From: Buddleja alternifolia
Taxonomy: Eukaryota > Streptophyta > Magnoliopsida > Lamiales > Scrophulariaceae
Assembly: GCA_019426215.1 (NCBI GenBank)
Contig: CM033396.1
Coordinates: forward strand, 21,529,101 to 21,593,100
DNA: 64,000 nt
Direction of reading: 5' to 3'
The notes beneath the pieces are model-generated. The model was not told the origin of the DNA. It made no database searches and saw only the letters and a program-made list of their open reading frames with translations. A program made the translations under genes and the position numbers. Of the stretch, positions 10,481 to 22,353 are shown piece after piece. How positions within the stretch are numbered: the stretch's first letter is position 1; each line of letters starts with the position of its first letter.

Positions 10481-13400
10481 ATGACCGTTTTTTCTATTTC
10501 ATGGATTCTGGACTCAGGAGCAAGTGCCCATGTGTGTTGTTTGGAATAGGATCTACAGAGAAGTAGAAAGCTGGGCCGAGAAGAAGTGATGATCAAAGTA
10601 CGCAGCGGGGAAAGCGTCGCAACTATTAGGATTGGATTTACTTCTTTGTTATTGAATTCTGGATATTTATTATTTTTAAATGATGTTTTAGTTTTGCCCA
10701 AGGGGCTTAAGAACATTGTTTCCATTCCTATATTAGTTAAGATTGGTTATACATTCCATTTTTCTAAATTGAATTGTGACATTTATTATGGAAATAAATT
10801 AGTTGTCAATGCATCTTTAGTTAATGGTTTGTATTATTTAAATGTCCGTTAATTCATCTAATGTGAATGTTGAAACTCATAAACGTGGTATGCAAGAAGC
10901 TAACTTAAGACTCAAGTGGCATCTTAGACTAGGCCGTGCTGGAGAGTACAAGATTCACAAAATGAAAAAAAGGGCTTTTAAGCTCACTAGGGTCGAATCC
11001 CTATCCAACATGTGAATCATTTCTCTTAGGCAAGATGGTTAGATCACCCATCACCGGCACTTTTGAAAGAGATACTCAAGTCTTAGCATTTGTGCATACT
11101 GAGGTCTGCAGACCATTTGGTGAAATGGCTCGTGGAGGTTTCTACTACTTCATCACTTTCACAGATGATCATTCAAGATATGGTCTAGCGTATCTGATGA
11201 AGCAAAAGTTTGAATCCTTTGAAAAGTTTAAAGAATTCAAAGCTTTAGTGGAGAATCAAATCAGAAAAAATATAAAAACTCTGTAATCAGATTGTGGAGG
11301 AGAATATATGAGCCCCGAGTTTGATGAATTCCTTAGAGAACAAGGAATAATGTTACAACTAACACCACCAGAAACTCCTCAACTAAATGGAGTAGCCGAG
11401 CGAAGGAACCGAACACTGTTGGACATGGTTCGTTCCAGCTTAGTTACACTGATTTACCCATTTTTTGTGGGGACATGCGCTCCTTACTGCTACTTATATA
11501 TTGAACAGATGTCCCTCCAATTCCGTTCCTAAAACTTCGCATGAGATGTGGAATAATAGGAAATCAAGTCTTAATCACATTAAGAGTTGGGGATGTCCCG
11601 CTTATGTCAAGAAGACTAAAGTGGAGAAATTGGAGACAAGATCCCTCATGGGACGTTTCATTGGTTATCCTATTCCATGGGATTCTTCTTTTACCTACAT
11701 GATGATCAGGGAATCATTGTGGTCCTACAAGCCCACTTCTTTGAAGATGAATTCATCTTGGAAGGGAGCAAAGGTAGAAAGATTGTTCAAGAAGAACAAA
11801 ATGAAACTCCCTCTGAGACATTTGTCCAAGAACCAAGGCCTGATCTAATAGTAGCACAACCACCATGTAGATTTAGTAGAATACCACATGAACCTGAGAA
11901 GTATGGGTATCTACCGCTGGGGGAGCTAGAGCTTCACACTGTAGTACAAGAAAGTCATGAAAATGATCCTTGTACCTATGATGAAGCGATGGTGGATGTC
12001 GACGCTTCAAGATGGCAAGAAGCAATGGAAACAGAGATGGACTTTATGCAATCGAACCAAGTCTAGACTTTGGTAGATCGTCCTGAAGGTATCAACCCTA
12101 TAGGATGTAAGTGGATCTACAAAAGAAAGATAGGTAGCGATGGCAAGGTTGACACCTTTAAAGTCAGGCTTGTAGCAAAAGGCCATAGTCAAAGAGAAGA
12201 AATTGACTATCAAGAAACCTTTTCGCCCGTGGCCATGATAAAGTTCATCCGAATACTGTTATCCATAGCTTCATACTTAGATTATGAGATATGGTAGATG
12301 GATGTCAAAATAGCTTTTCTGAATGGATTCTTAGAAGAGGACATCTATATGGAACATCCAAAAGGTTTTGTATCCGATATCAATATCTGTAAAGTATGTA
12401 AACTTGAGAAGTCCATATACGGTCTCAAGCAAGCATCTAGAAGCTGGAATCTTCGTTTTGATGAAGTAGTAAAGGGATATGGCTTTATCAAGAACAAAGA
12501 TGAACTCTGTGTCTACAAGAAGACTAGTGGGAGCATGATCTCATTCTTAGTACTGTATGTGGATGACATTCTACTTATAGGAAATGACGTGGGAATGCTC
12601 ACCACTGTCAAGAAATGGCTTTCGAGTACGTTTTCCATGAAAGACTTGGGAGAAGTGACATACATTCTAGGAATTCGTATCTATAGAGATAGAACGAATA
12701 GAATGATAGGTATCTCCCAAGCCCTTTACTTGGAAAAGGTCCCAAAGAGATTTAGAATGGACAATTCTAAGAGAGGGTTTCTTCCCATGAGGCATGGAAT
12801 ACACTTATCCAAACTATGTGTCCTCAAAGCTGGGAAGATCGAAAGGAGATGAGTAATGTACCCTACGCTTCTGCAGTTGGTAGTCTGATGTATGCAATGT
12901 TGTGTACAAGACCTGACAATGCCTATGCTGCAACGTGGTGAGTCGATTTCTGACAAACCCGAGAAAGGAACATTGGATAGCTGTGAAGAATATCCTAAAG
13001 TATCTCAAAAGAACTATGGATATGATTCTCATCTATGGAGGTGGAGACCTGAAGATGGAAGGTTACACTGACTCAGACTTTCAGTCTAACGTTGATGACC
13101 GAAAATCCACTTTAGGGTTTGTTTTCACGCTTAATAGTGGGGCGGTGTCTTGGAAAAGTTCCTAGCAAACATAACCGCTAATTCCACCACTGAAGCAGAA
13201 TATGTGGCAGCCTCAGAGGTAGCTAAAGAAGATGTTTGGATGAGAAAGTTTCTTGGAGAACTTGAAACGGTTCCAAGTGCACAGCTCCCATTGCCACTTT
13301 ATTGTGATAACAATGGAGCAATAGCACAAGACAAGGAACCAAGGTCTCATAACAAGTTTAAACACATTGAGAGAAGATTTCACATCATCAAAGAGATCGT

Positions 13401-13539
13401 TGGCAGAGAAAATATAACAGTGCAGAAAATAGCCTCAACTCACAATGTAGGTGACCCGTTCACCAAACCACTACCTCAGGCTATTCTGAACCGACACTTG
13501 GAAAGGATGGGTATAAGATACCACAATAAGTGGGATTGA
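10481..13539 (+). pseudogene. copia pol: protease, integrase, reverse transcriptase, RNase H; multiply broken
   Basis: Protease motif DSGA lies at 10,511-10,522. The pre-integrase region follows with HLRLGR near 10,920, where H is lost from HLRLGH. The integrase core has HTEVC (first catalytic D changed to E, 11,101-11,103), SDCGGEY (second D, 11,290-11,292) and GVAERRN (E, 11,398-11,400). The reverse transcriptase has the catalytic YVDD at 12,556-12,567. RNase H (TEAEYVAASE, LYCDNNGAIA) runs to the natural TGA at 13,537-13,539. Stops include 11,284-11,286, 12,064-12,066 (TAG replacing a tryptophan codon) and 12,295-12,297, and there are several frameshifts. Domain order identifies Ty1/copia rather than gypsy. 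Confidence 0.92.
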
Positions 13540-13554
13540 GTGCAAGTGGGAGAT

Positions 13555-15308
13555 TGTTAGGATTATGCCCTCAGATGCTATAAAGGATAGAATGATAGGT
13601 TATCTTTCTTGTAATGAACTTATTTGTTATTTATAATAAAAGGCATTATATAGTTTTCACTTTAATCTCATCTGCATCTATAAGTAATGTAAAACGTTTT
13701 GTCCATGTTTTCAGTGCAATCCCTCTACTTCCTATGGGATAAGAAGATTGACACTAGAGAGATTGATCTTGATTACTTAAACTCGTTCGCAAGTAATATG
13801 AAGTCTTTAATGGACAAATAAAGATTTAAAACACTTGTACAATCTTAGCTCTGACATGGGAGTGTCAGTTGCACACCATGTGATAGTGGGAGCTTAAGAC
13901 TGTAGGCACATCAGTGGAACTGATATGCTCGAACACTAATCGCATCGGTTCTATCACATGGGTTTTCACTCTGTGACTGTCAGTGACAGAACTGATTATG
14001 CGTAATAGGTATAAGTGAACCTTTGACCTGAAGTATCAGGCTGAAGATGCATTTGTGACGTCAAGTATTTTACTAGAATTGTTAGACCCAATTCACCAGT
14101 TGGTGGGGTCGACCTCGAAATGCGGTTTGATGGACAAGTGGTAGTCTTAGATGATATCTAATATGGGATTTGTTCTCTCATAAGTGAATGAGAAAGTACC
14201 CTATAGAGATCAAAGTCTTTGGCCAACGCAAAAGGAAACGATTGTGCAAGGCACTAAATCGATCCCAATGATCTCGTATTATTATGATTAATACATATGG
14301 TTAAGTCCAGTGAATTTGACATAACCATGACTCCCACTTGACTAGGGCACGTGAACAAAGAGTTTATACTTATACGGTATTTACGATTGGAAGGTTGTGG
14401 AATGATCCAATCATTCTATTTCGTCTGGACTACGAAGTGGGCCACATGACTGGCTAGGTGTTACCAACTTCCTTTGGTTTCCTCTCATTGCCAAACGAAA
14501 TGAACCTAAAGAGTCGCGCTGAAAGATTGATAAAGAAAAATGAAAAAGGATTTTCTATTTTCTTCTAGGAGATTTAATTTATTGGATAAATTAAATAATT
14601 AATTACTCATTAGATGAAATAATTAATTGTAAAGATGAGATTAATTATTAATTAATTTCCTATGGAAATACATTAATCAATTAATTTATCTAATTAATTT
14701 GATTATTTAATTAATTTATTTATTTATTGGATATAATAAATTATTAATTAAAATAAATTAATTAATTAAATAGATAATTAATTAAAACAAAAGAAGCCCC
14801 GAGCCTAGGATGGGTGTCCATGAGGACGCCTATTAGGGCTAGTTGGGCGTCTATAAGGATTTAGTCAATAAGTCAAGATGATATAAAAGGACTCTTTGAC
14901 CTAAAACAAGAGATACGAAATAATGAGTCTCCTAGAAAAAAAAAGAAAAATCTCCTCCCTCTCTCTATACCTAGCCATCGCCCCCCTTAGAGAAAAGTGG
15001 GAATTTTTCGTCAATCAATCCGTGCATGATAATTTTGAGACAACATGTGTTCGTTGTTCGGATCAAACTTGAAGAAAAAATCAAAAAATTCAAGAAGAGT
15101 ATATCACAGGAGAATTGAAGAATTCAAGACTTCATCAACTCGAAATTTAGAGGAGGAATCGGATTCTCCCACCCCTTCGCTTCAACGGGTAAGTCGTTAT
15201 TCGTCATGCGATTTAATTGATTCATATATGCAAATGAAGAAATTACTTTGGGTTAAAAATTTAAAAATTCCGCTGCGTTTATTCGATTTTTCGCGAAACC
15301 ACCCATCA
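13555..15308 (+). repeat. 3' LTR of the complete copia element
   Basis: It starts TGTTAGGATTATGCC directly after the polypurine tract (AGTGGGAGAT, about 13,545-13,554) and ends CCATCA at 15,308, followed by the target duplication ATATT. It aligns with 5,815-7,593 along its length. Confidence 0.93.
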
Positions 15309-15313
15309 ATATT

Positions 15314-15956
15314 GACAGTTATCTTACAATGTCAAATGCACCATGTGGATCGTACTTCGAGGTCGACCCCACCTATCTGGTGATACGGGTCTAACTACTC
15401 TGATAACATATCAAATACTACAAGCACATCATAAATAATTCCTCTGGTCTAAAGCTCACACATACTATCACAATCTTAATCGCAATCATTGACTGTCACA
15501 GAGTAAATACCCATGTGATTTTATTAATGCAAGTCGAGTTCAAATATGTAAATTCCATTAATCATATTCATGACACCAGCTCCCACTATCTAATCAGTGC
15601 ACGACTGACACTTCCTTATCAAAGATGTGTCATTCGAGACTTTAATTTGATTTTGAGCACGGGCTTTTAATGCCTAATTAAAATTCCTTAACTCGCGAAC
15701 TCCCGGTTTAAGAGATTAAGTAATTTACTATTCCACTGCCTCCTCCTTTCCATAAGAGGTAGAAAGTCTATCTTCAAATCTCACGGACTAATCTCACGGA
15801 CTTATTTGTTCAATACATTTAAATGACATTAGATTTATACGAACAAAATCAAAACCTTTATTTTATAAATAGAAACGATAAATTGTTTGTACAAATAACT
15901 TATCAAAACCCTACTCAATTTAATTCCTCACAGGCATTGAAGGCATACACCTAACA
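15314..15956 (-). repeat. Minus-strand copia LTR, 5' part (continues 4,722-5,814)
   Basis: The sequence continues the interrupted minus-strand LTR after the nested element. On the minus strand it starts TGTTAGGTGTATGCC at 15,956. It is homologous to the truncated LTR at 2,595-2,817 and to 53,150-53,397. Beyond 15,956 the sequence is no longer copia-like. Confidence 0.85.
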
Positions 15957-16713
15957 ATTACAATTTAACCGCTTATCTTGAGCATATAACAAACTACCCC
16001 TTTTTATAATAAAACATTGCATTGACCTTCGTACAACTAAGATATTTTCCTAAAAGTATCCCAAATGCAGTAATTTTTCATTTCCCAAAACATTTGGTAT
16101 TTAATTCAAAATGGCATTGTGGTTCGTTTGTCTTACCATGATGGATAAAATACAAATTTTATTTTTATGTAATTCTCATTGATACTTTTATTTTATTTTT
16201 AAAATTCAACTCCTTATTTTAAATTTTTTCTTTTATTTTTTTAACAATAGTTTACTGGGTTGCCTAGAAAACAGAAATAAATTTTGTAAAACAATCTAGT
16301 CGAACCAAAATATCCAGCATGGTATTTAATATGCTATTTTGGCCCACACTTGATACAATTTTATCGAGTATAGTTCCCTGATTGCTTGGTTAAGTTTTAT
16401 TACCAAGACATTTAATTTGAAAATTTGTATCCACCTCCTCAAGATTTTCTTGGTGAAAATAGTGGACTAAGGGAGGGGCAAAATAGAAAATTTGGAAAAA
16501 AAATTGATGACATTAGCAAATTCCAACGAAAGGAAGTGATTATAATTTTTTATTGGAAAGAGTGTTTGATATATCCAGAATAAGCGAGTTGTACAGTATT
16601 ACACTAACTAATAGAGATAGTGTCATTTATCCCTTTTTTGGTGTTTTTAGTCCCAATCATGAAAAATAAAGAAAATTGTTGGTTAATTTAACGATATGTT
16701 CATTCTATGTGCT
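15957..16713. other. Intergenic AT-rich DNA, nothing recognised
   Basis: About 760 bases lie between the copia LTR and the repeat-armed element. I see no coding frame, inverted repeat or recognisable element. Confidence 0.6.
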
Positions 16714-16892
16714 TAGAGGTGGCAAATGGGTGGATCGGGTCGGGTTTGGGTCGGGTCCAATGTAGGTCTTATGCTAAAAAAATTACATTACAAATAAGAC
16801 TCAATGAGGACCTAATTAGGACCCAATAAGGACACAAAATAGACCCAAAATTGCATTATAAGATGCTTCAAACAAGTTTAGTCAAGCATCCC

Positions 16893-18340
16893 TTTTATAC
16901 ACAACACACACATTTTCAGACACAGAACACACTTTTTACACAAATTACACATATTTTCACACACAGTGCACATTTTTTACACACACTACACACTTTTTCA
17001 CACGCGATGCACATTTTTAACACATTACACACAATGCACACTTTTTACACAGACTACACTTTTTCACACACTACACATTTTTTACACACACTACACACTT
17101 TTTCACACACAATGCACATTTTTACACACACTACACACATTTTCACACACAATGCACACTTTTTACACACACTATTCACATTTTACGCACACTACACTTT
17201 GTCACACACACTACACACTTTTTAAACACACTACACACTTTTCCACAAACAATGCACATTTTTTACACACACTACACACATTTTCGCACACAATGCTTTT
17301 TATGCACACTACATACTTTTTACGTACACTACACTTTTACGTACACACTTTTTACACACACTACACACTTTTTCACATGCACTACACACTTATACACACT
17401 ACACACTTTTTCACACATAATGCGCATTTTTTAGACACACTATACACATTTTCACACACAATGTACACTTTTTACACACACTACACTTTTTCACACATAG
17501 TACACACTTTTTACACACACTACACACTTTTCACACACAATGCACATTTTTTACACACACTACCCACATTTTCACACACAATGCACACTTATTACACACA
17601 CTGCACACTTTTTCACACACAATGCACATTTTTTACACACACTACACACATTTTCACACACAATGCACACTTTTTACGCACACTACACAATTTTTAGACA
17701 CACTACACATTTTTTACACATACTACACACATTTTCACACACAATGCACATTTTTTACACACACTACACTTTTTTCACACACAATGCACATTTTTACATA
17801 TACTATACACATTTTCACACACAATGCACACTTTTTACACACTACACACATTATACACATTTACATACACATAACACGCTTTTTACATACACTACACACA
17901 TTTACACACACAACACAGGTTTTCAATCACAATGCACACTTTTTACACACTACACTTTTTCACACACACTACACATCTTTTACACACACTACACACTTTT
18001 TCACACACAATGCACACTTTTTTACACACACTACACATTTTTTCACACACAATGTACACTTTTTACACACACTACACACTTTTTACACGCACTACACTTT
18101 TCACGCACACTACATTTTTTACACACACTACACACATTATACATATTTACACACACATAACACATTTTTCACACAATACACTTATTTTCACACACAATGC
18201 ACATTTACACACAAACAACACACGTTTTCAACCACAATGCACATTTTTTACACACACAACCTTTTTTTTCTCAATCACAATGCACACTTTTACATACACT
18301 GAACACTTTCTACGCACACTACATACTTTTTACACACATT
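16893..18340 (+). repeat. Tandem array, ACACACTACACACTTTTT-type units, left arm
   Basis: Units of about 19-20 bases alternate between TTTTTCACACACAATGCACA and TTTTTTACACACACTACACA, giving a higher-order period near 39-40 bases. Because the unit rarely contains stop codons, long open frames rich in His, Thr, Tyr and Phe appear in all plus-strand frames. These are artefacts of the repeat, not genes. Confidence 0.9.
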
Positions 18341-19734
18341 AGTATGTGTAAAAAGTTTGTATTGTGTGTAAAAGTGTGTTATGCATGTGTAAAAGTATGA
18401 AGTGTGTGTTAAAAGTGTGTAGTATGTGTGTAAAAGTGTGCAGTGTGTGTAAAAATATGGTGTGTGTAAAAAATGTGTAGTATGTGCAAAAGTGTGTTGT
18501 CTGTGTAAATGTGTGTTGCGTGTGTGTAAATGTGTAGTTTGTGTTTAAAAATGTGTAGTGTGTGTAAAAAGTGTGCATTGTATGTAAGTGTGTGGTGTGT
18601 ATAAAAAGTGTGTAGTGTGTGTGTAAAAGTGTGCAACGTGTGTAAATAGTGGGGCAGTGTGTGTAAAAGTATGTTGTGTGTGTGTAAAATGTGTGGTTTG
18701 TGTTTAAAAGTGTGTAGTATGCGTACAAGTGTGTTATGTGTGTGTAAAAGTGTGTAGTTTGTGTAAAAAGTGCAAGTGTGTTGTCGGTGTGTAAAATGTG
18801 TGTAGTGTGTGTAAAAGTGTGTGACGTATGCAAAAAGTGTGTATTATGTGTAAAAGTTTGCAGTGTGTGTGTAAATATGTGCAATGTGTAAAATGTGCGT
18901 AGTGTGTGTAAAAAGTGTGCAGTGTGTGTAAAAGTGTATTGTGTTTGTGTAAATGTGTGTGTAAAATGTGTGTACTGTGTGTAAAAAGTGTGTTGTGTGT
19001 GTAAATGTGTTCATGTGTATGTGTAAATTGCGGGTTGGGTGTGTAATTTCAAACTAAGTTAGACCCATATTGGACCCGTGTGTGTGTAAATGTGTGTAGT
19101 GTGTGTGAAAAAGTGTGTAGTATGTGTAAAAAATGTGTAGTGTGTGTGAAAAAGTGTAGCGTGTGTAAAAAGTGTGAGTGTGTGTAAAAAGTGCAGTGTG
19201 TGAAAAAAGTGTGTAGTGTGTGTGAAAAATGCGTAGTGTGTGTGAAAAAGTATAGGCTATTTTTGGTTATGTTTTGGGATGGTATTTTGGTGAGAATTAT
19301 TGGTGAAAATTTTATCGTGACACGTGCGATTTTGATGGGATTATGTTTGGTTATGTTTTGGGAGTTGTTTTTTGAGTGATTTTTTAGTGAGATAGTGTTT
19401 GGTTTTGTTTTCAGAGGGAACATAAATTACTGTAGCTGTCAAATCGTGTAAGTTTTTGTCTGTCAATAATTAAAAGTTATAATATAATATTGAGATTGTA
19501 ATAATTATTATATAGATAAATATATATGTATATATGTACAAATATATATGTATATATGTAGGTAATAGTAGTATATATAATATTGAGATTGTAATAATTA
19601 TTATAGAGATAAATATATATGTATATATGTAAGTAATAGTAGTTGATATATATACTTAAAAGAAAAGTTTATATATATACATATATATATATTTAATTAC
19701 AAAATTATATTTAATTTACGAAAATTAAAAAAAA

Positions 19735-19767
19735 ATTGAAGACAACATTTCAAATGTCGTCTTCAAT
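19735..19767. repeat. 33-bp near-palindrome with GAAGACGACATTT arms, copy 1
   Basis: The arms read attgaagacaacattt and aaatgtcgtcttcaat, one mismatch in 16. It lies in an AT-rich unit that also precedes copy 2. Confidence 0.85.
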
Positions 19768-20085
19768 TTTTTTCATTTTTATTTTTTTATTTATGATATG
19801 TCGTCTTTTAATTATATAAATAAATAAATAAATATATATATATATAGAAAAAATTATATTTAATTAGAAAATTATATTTAATTTACGAAAATTATAAAAA
19901 AAGAAAAATAAAATTGAAGACGTTCAATTTTCTTTTTTTTTCATGTCGTCTTCATTGTTCATTTTTATTTATTTTTTTAATTATGAAGAAGGCATTTTAT
20001 ATGTCGTTTTCTAATTATATATATATAAAATAATATATATATATATAGAAAAAATTATATTTAATTTACGAAAATTTAAAAAAAA

Positions 20086-20118
20086 ATTGAAGACGACATT
20101 TGAAATGTCGTCTTCAAT
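20086..20118. repeat. 33-bp palindrome with GAAGACGACATTT arms, copy 2
   Basis: The arms attgaagacgacattt and aaatgtcgtcttcaat are perfectly complementary around one central base. Half copies of the motif also occur near 19,915-19,955 and 20,145-20,157. Confidence 0.88.
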
Positions 20119-21344
20119 TTTCTTTTTTTTTATTCATGCACAGTGAAGACGACATTTTATATTTATGTTAAAATATATATATATATATATAGTGTGTGTG
20201 AGAGAGAGTGAGAGAAAGAGAGGAGAGAGAATGTGTCAGATAGAGTGAAAGAGTAAGAGAAAAAGGGGAGAGAGAGTGTGTCAGAGAAACAGAGAACACA
20301 ATCATTATTTTTTTTTTGGACCAAAAATTGACAACTTTCTTGGTGAAAAATTGTGTGATCCAAACATAACTTGGCCAAAAATTCGGACGAAAATGCGCTT
20401 GAAAACATAACCAAACATAGCCATAGTGTGTGTAGAAAGTATGCATTGTGATTGAAAACGTGTGCTTTGTGTGTATAAATGTGCTTTGTGTGTGAAAATG
20501 TGTGTAGTGTGTGTAAAAAGTATGTTATGTGTGTAAATGTGTATAATGTGTGTAGTGTGTGTAAAAAGTGTTCATTGTGTGTGAAAATGTGTGTAGTGTG
20601 TGTAAAATATGTGCATTGTGTGTGAAAAAAGTGTGTAGTATGTGTAAAAAGTATGCGTTGTGCGTGAAAATGTGTAGTATTTGTAAAAAATGTACATTAT
20701 GTGTGAAAATGTGTGTAAAAAGTGTGCATTTTGTGTGAAAATGTGTGGAGCGTGTGTGAAAAATGTGCATTGTGTGTGAAAAAGTGTGCAGTGTGTGTAA
20801 AAAATGTGCATTGTATGTGAAAATGTGTGTAGTGTAAGTGAAAAATGTGAAGTGTGTGAAAAAGTGTAGCATGTGTAAAAAGTGTGCAGTGTGTGTGAAA
20901 AAGTGTAGTGTTTGTAAAAAGTGTGCAGTGTGTGTAAAAAGTGTTGTGTGTGTAAATGTGTTCAAGTGTGTGTGTAAATTGTGTGTTAGGTGTGTATTAA
21001 ATTTCAAATTAAATTAGACCCAATTTGGACCCATATTAGGCCCAACTTAAAACTCAATTGGACCCATATATTAATAAAAATAAGTGGGAACCAACCCAAT
21101 TAGAACCAAAGAGAAAAAACTTAAGATCTAACCCAACTAAAACCTAGTTGGGTTGGGTTGAAAATATATGTTTAGACCCAAATTGTCACCCCTATAATAA
21201 TGCGCTAAACTTCATCGATTCTTGAATGTATGAGACTATAATTTCAAAAATATGCATCTAAGGGGCCAATTTTGCAATTTTGTAAAATAAATGGTGATAT
21301 TATTTCACCATCCATCACGTTTTGACGGGTAACTTGCATACTAG

Positions 21345-22353
21345 CAGATCAAATCCTCTGTTACAATTTTGGTGTAACACTCTATGTTGCACTAATAATT
21401 TTAATGCATGTGGCAAAAGAAAACGGAACGGATCTTCTATCCCACAATTGTGTCACATTATTGTGGGATTGACAAGTGTCTATTTTAAAAAAATGCTAAT
21501 AATAATTCAAATTAAATGGACACTTGTCAATCCCACAATGATGTGATACAATTGTGGTACACCATTGTGAGATAGAAGATCTGCTCTGAAAAGAAAAAGA
21601 TGGTATATGTATTGGATTATACCACTAAAATCCTCCACTTACCATAAATCTCTCTCTCTTATCTGTCCTCTGCTTCTTCTCCCTGCTCTCTCTCTCTCTC
21701 TATGTTTCTCTGGCGATGTGTCATTGTCTTCACCAGTTTCCCAACAACGAAGGCGACTAAATAATATCCATATTGACTATATTATGAATATGTACGTAAA
21801 TTCATTGGAAATGGCTAAAGTTCCATTGGATGGGGAGCGCTCCAGCGACTTCAAATAGGGTAATTTGTGGTGTGGTTTGGATTGGTTTTCTTTTATCTCT
21901 CAACTTATCCAACGGAATAATGATTTAGCTTATCCATGGCGATTTTGCAATAATGTGTATGTTTGAATGAGCTTATTCACTAAATAAAATCCCCAAAATA
22001 TCTGCCTTAGTTTTAATTACTCAACTGATAAATTTTTAAAAAAATTATTAATATCAACATGAGATGGATGGAGAACTCAAATTAATCACTCAATTGATAA
22101 AACCTATTAATCATTTTAATTTATTTGCTTGACAAACAAGTGCAAAGAGAACCATGAGAAGATGGAAAAATTGGAGGCTTAATGTTGAGAGAGAAGATGA
22201 AGATGGAAAATAGAGAGAGAAAGAGATCTACGCTAACTGAGGATTTTAGTGGTATAATCCAATACATCTACAATCTTTTTCTTTTGCCACAAGTCGTAAA
22301 AGTATTGGTGTAACATAGTGTTACACCAAAATTGTAACAGAGGATTTCATCTG
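21345..22353. mobile_element. MULE-like inverted-repeat element
   Basis: Long inverted arms run from 21,345 (CAGATCAAATCCTCTGTTAC) and back from 22,353 (CAGATGAAATCCTCTGTTAC on the other strand). They extend inward to the shared block attggattataccactaaaa (about 21,612 and 22,243). Flanks gcatactag (21,336-21,344) and acatactag (22,354-22,362) form a 9-bp duplication with one mismatch, which is diagnostic of Mutator-like elements. Each arm is about 130 bases without the nested insertion. The interior has CT-rich tracts and no transposase. Confidence 0.8.
21424..21588. mobile_element. 165-bp MULE-like MITE nested in the left arm of the larger element
   Basis: It is flanked by a perfect 9-bp duplication, AAAAGAAAA, at 21,415-21,423 and 21,589-21,597. 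Its ends are inverted: CGGAACGGATCTTCTATCCC on the left and CAGAGCAGATCTTCTATCTC on the right. Almost the whole element is a hairpin, with arms meeting around 21,485-21,515. Removing it and one duplication copy restores the pairing of the host element's two arms. Confidence 0.88.

Larger units (their letters stand above)
5815..15308 (+). mobile_element. Structurally complete Ty1/copia retrotransposon (9.5 kb), coding region dead
   Basis: The element is bounded by two direct LTRs and flanked by the 5-bp target duplication ATATT (5,810-5,814 and 15,309-15,313). Internal order is primer site, a leader of about 2 kb, gag, protease, integrase, reverse transcriptase, RNase H and polypurine tract, which is the copia order. 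It is inserted into a minus-strand LTR of a related element, whose sequence resumes immediately after the right-hand ATATT. Over the first 215 or so bases I count about 16 differences between its LTRs, so it is not a recent insertion. In-frame stops and frameshifts break gag and pol. Confidence 0.95.
19255..20422. mobile_element. Harbinger/Tourist-like non-autonomous DNA element nested in the repeat array
   Basis: Inverted ends are GGCTATTTTTGGTTATGTTTT on the left and GGCTATGTTTGGTTATGTTTT on the right (opposite strand). They are flanked by the 3-bp repeat ATA (19,252-19,254 and 20,423-20,425). The repeat array continues on both sides. The interior is AT-rich. It holds a partial tandem duplication (attgagattgtaataattat at about 19,480 and 19,580), two 33-base palindromes and a GAGAGA-rich stretch (20,190-20,290). 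There is no transposase. A 3-bp duplication with GGC-type ends suits PIF/Harbinger elements. Confidence 0.7.
18345..20995 (-). repeat. Same tandem array in inverted orientation, right arm (interrupted 19,255-20,422)
   Basis: The repeats are the reverse complement of the left arm (GTGTGTAAAAAGTGTGTAGT-type units). The switch in orientation is near 18,340-18,345. A short non-repeat spacer lies at about 19,028-19,080, and a separate transposable element occupies 19,255-20,422. Without it the right arm is about 1.5 kb, similar to the left. Confidence 0.88.
16714..21194. mobile_element. Candidate hAT/foldback-like element with long inverted arms of short tandem repeats
   Basis: The left end reads TAGAGGTGGCAAATGGGT and the right end, on the opposite strand, TAGGGGTGACAATTTGGGT, so the ends form an imperfect terminal inverted repeat of about 18 bases of hAT-like type. 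Inside each end is a GGGTC/GACCC-rich zone (16,735-16,850 and 21,010-21,180). Next comes an array of about 20-base repeats in one orientation (16,893-18,340), then the inverted orientation (18,345-20,995). Flanks show only an imperfect candidate duplication (ATGTGCT before, ATGCGCT after from about 21,200). There is no transposase. The boundaries are inferred from the ends, not proven. Confidence 0.55.

Noticed and set aside
15045..15383. 112-codon frame with a similar partner at 7,333-7,521
   Set aside because: It lies in the copia LTR and runs past its end; the partner in the other LTR is shorter and has a different end.
16851..18400. Several long plus-strand open frames rich in His, Thr, Tyr and Phe
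   Set aside because: They are translations of the tandem repeat, open in several frames at once because the unit lacks stops. No gene signal.
18339..19423. Long minus-strand open frames of the same composition, and similar ones at 20,525-21,007
   Set aside because: Same repeat read on the other strand.
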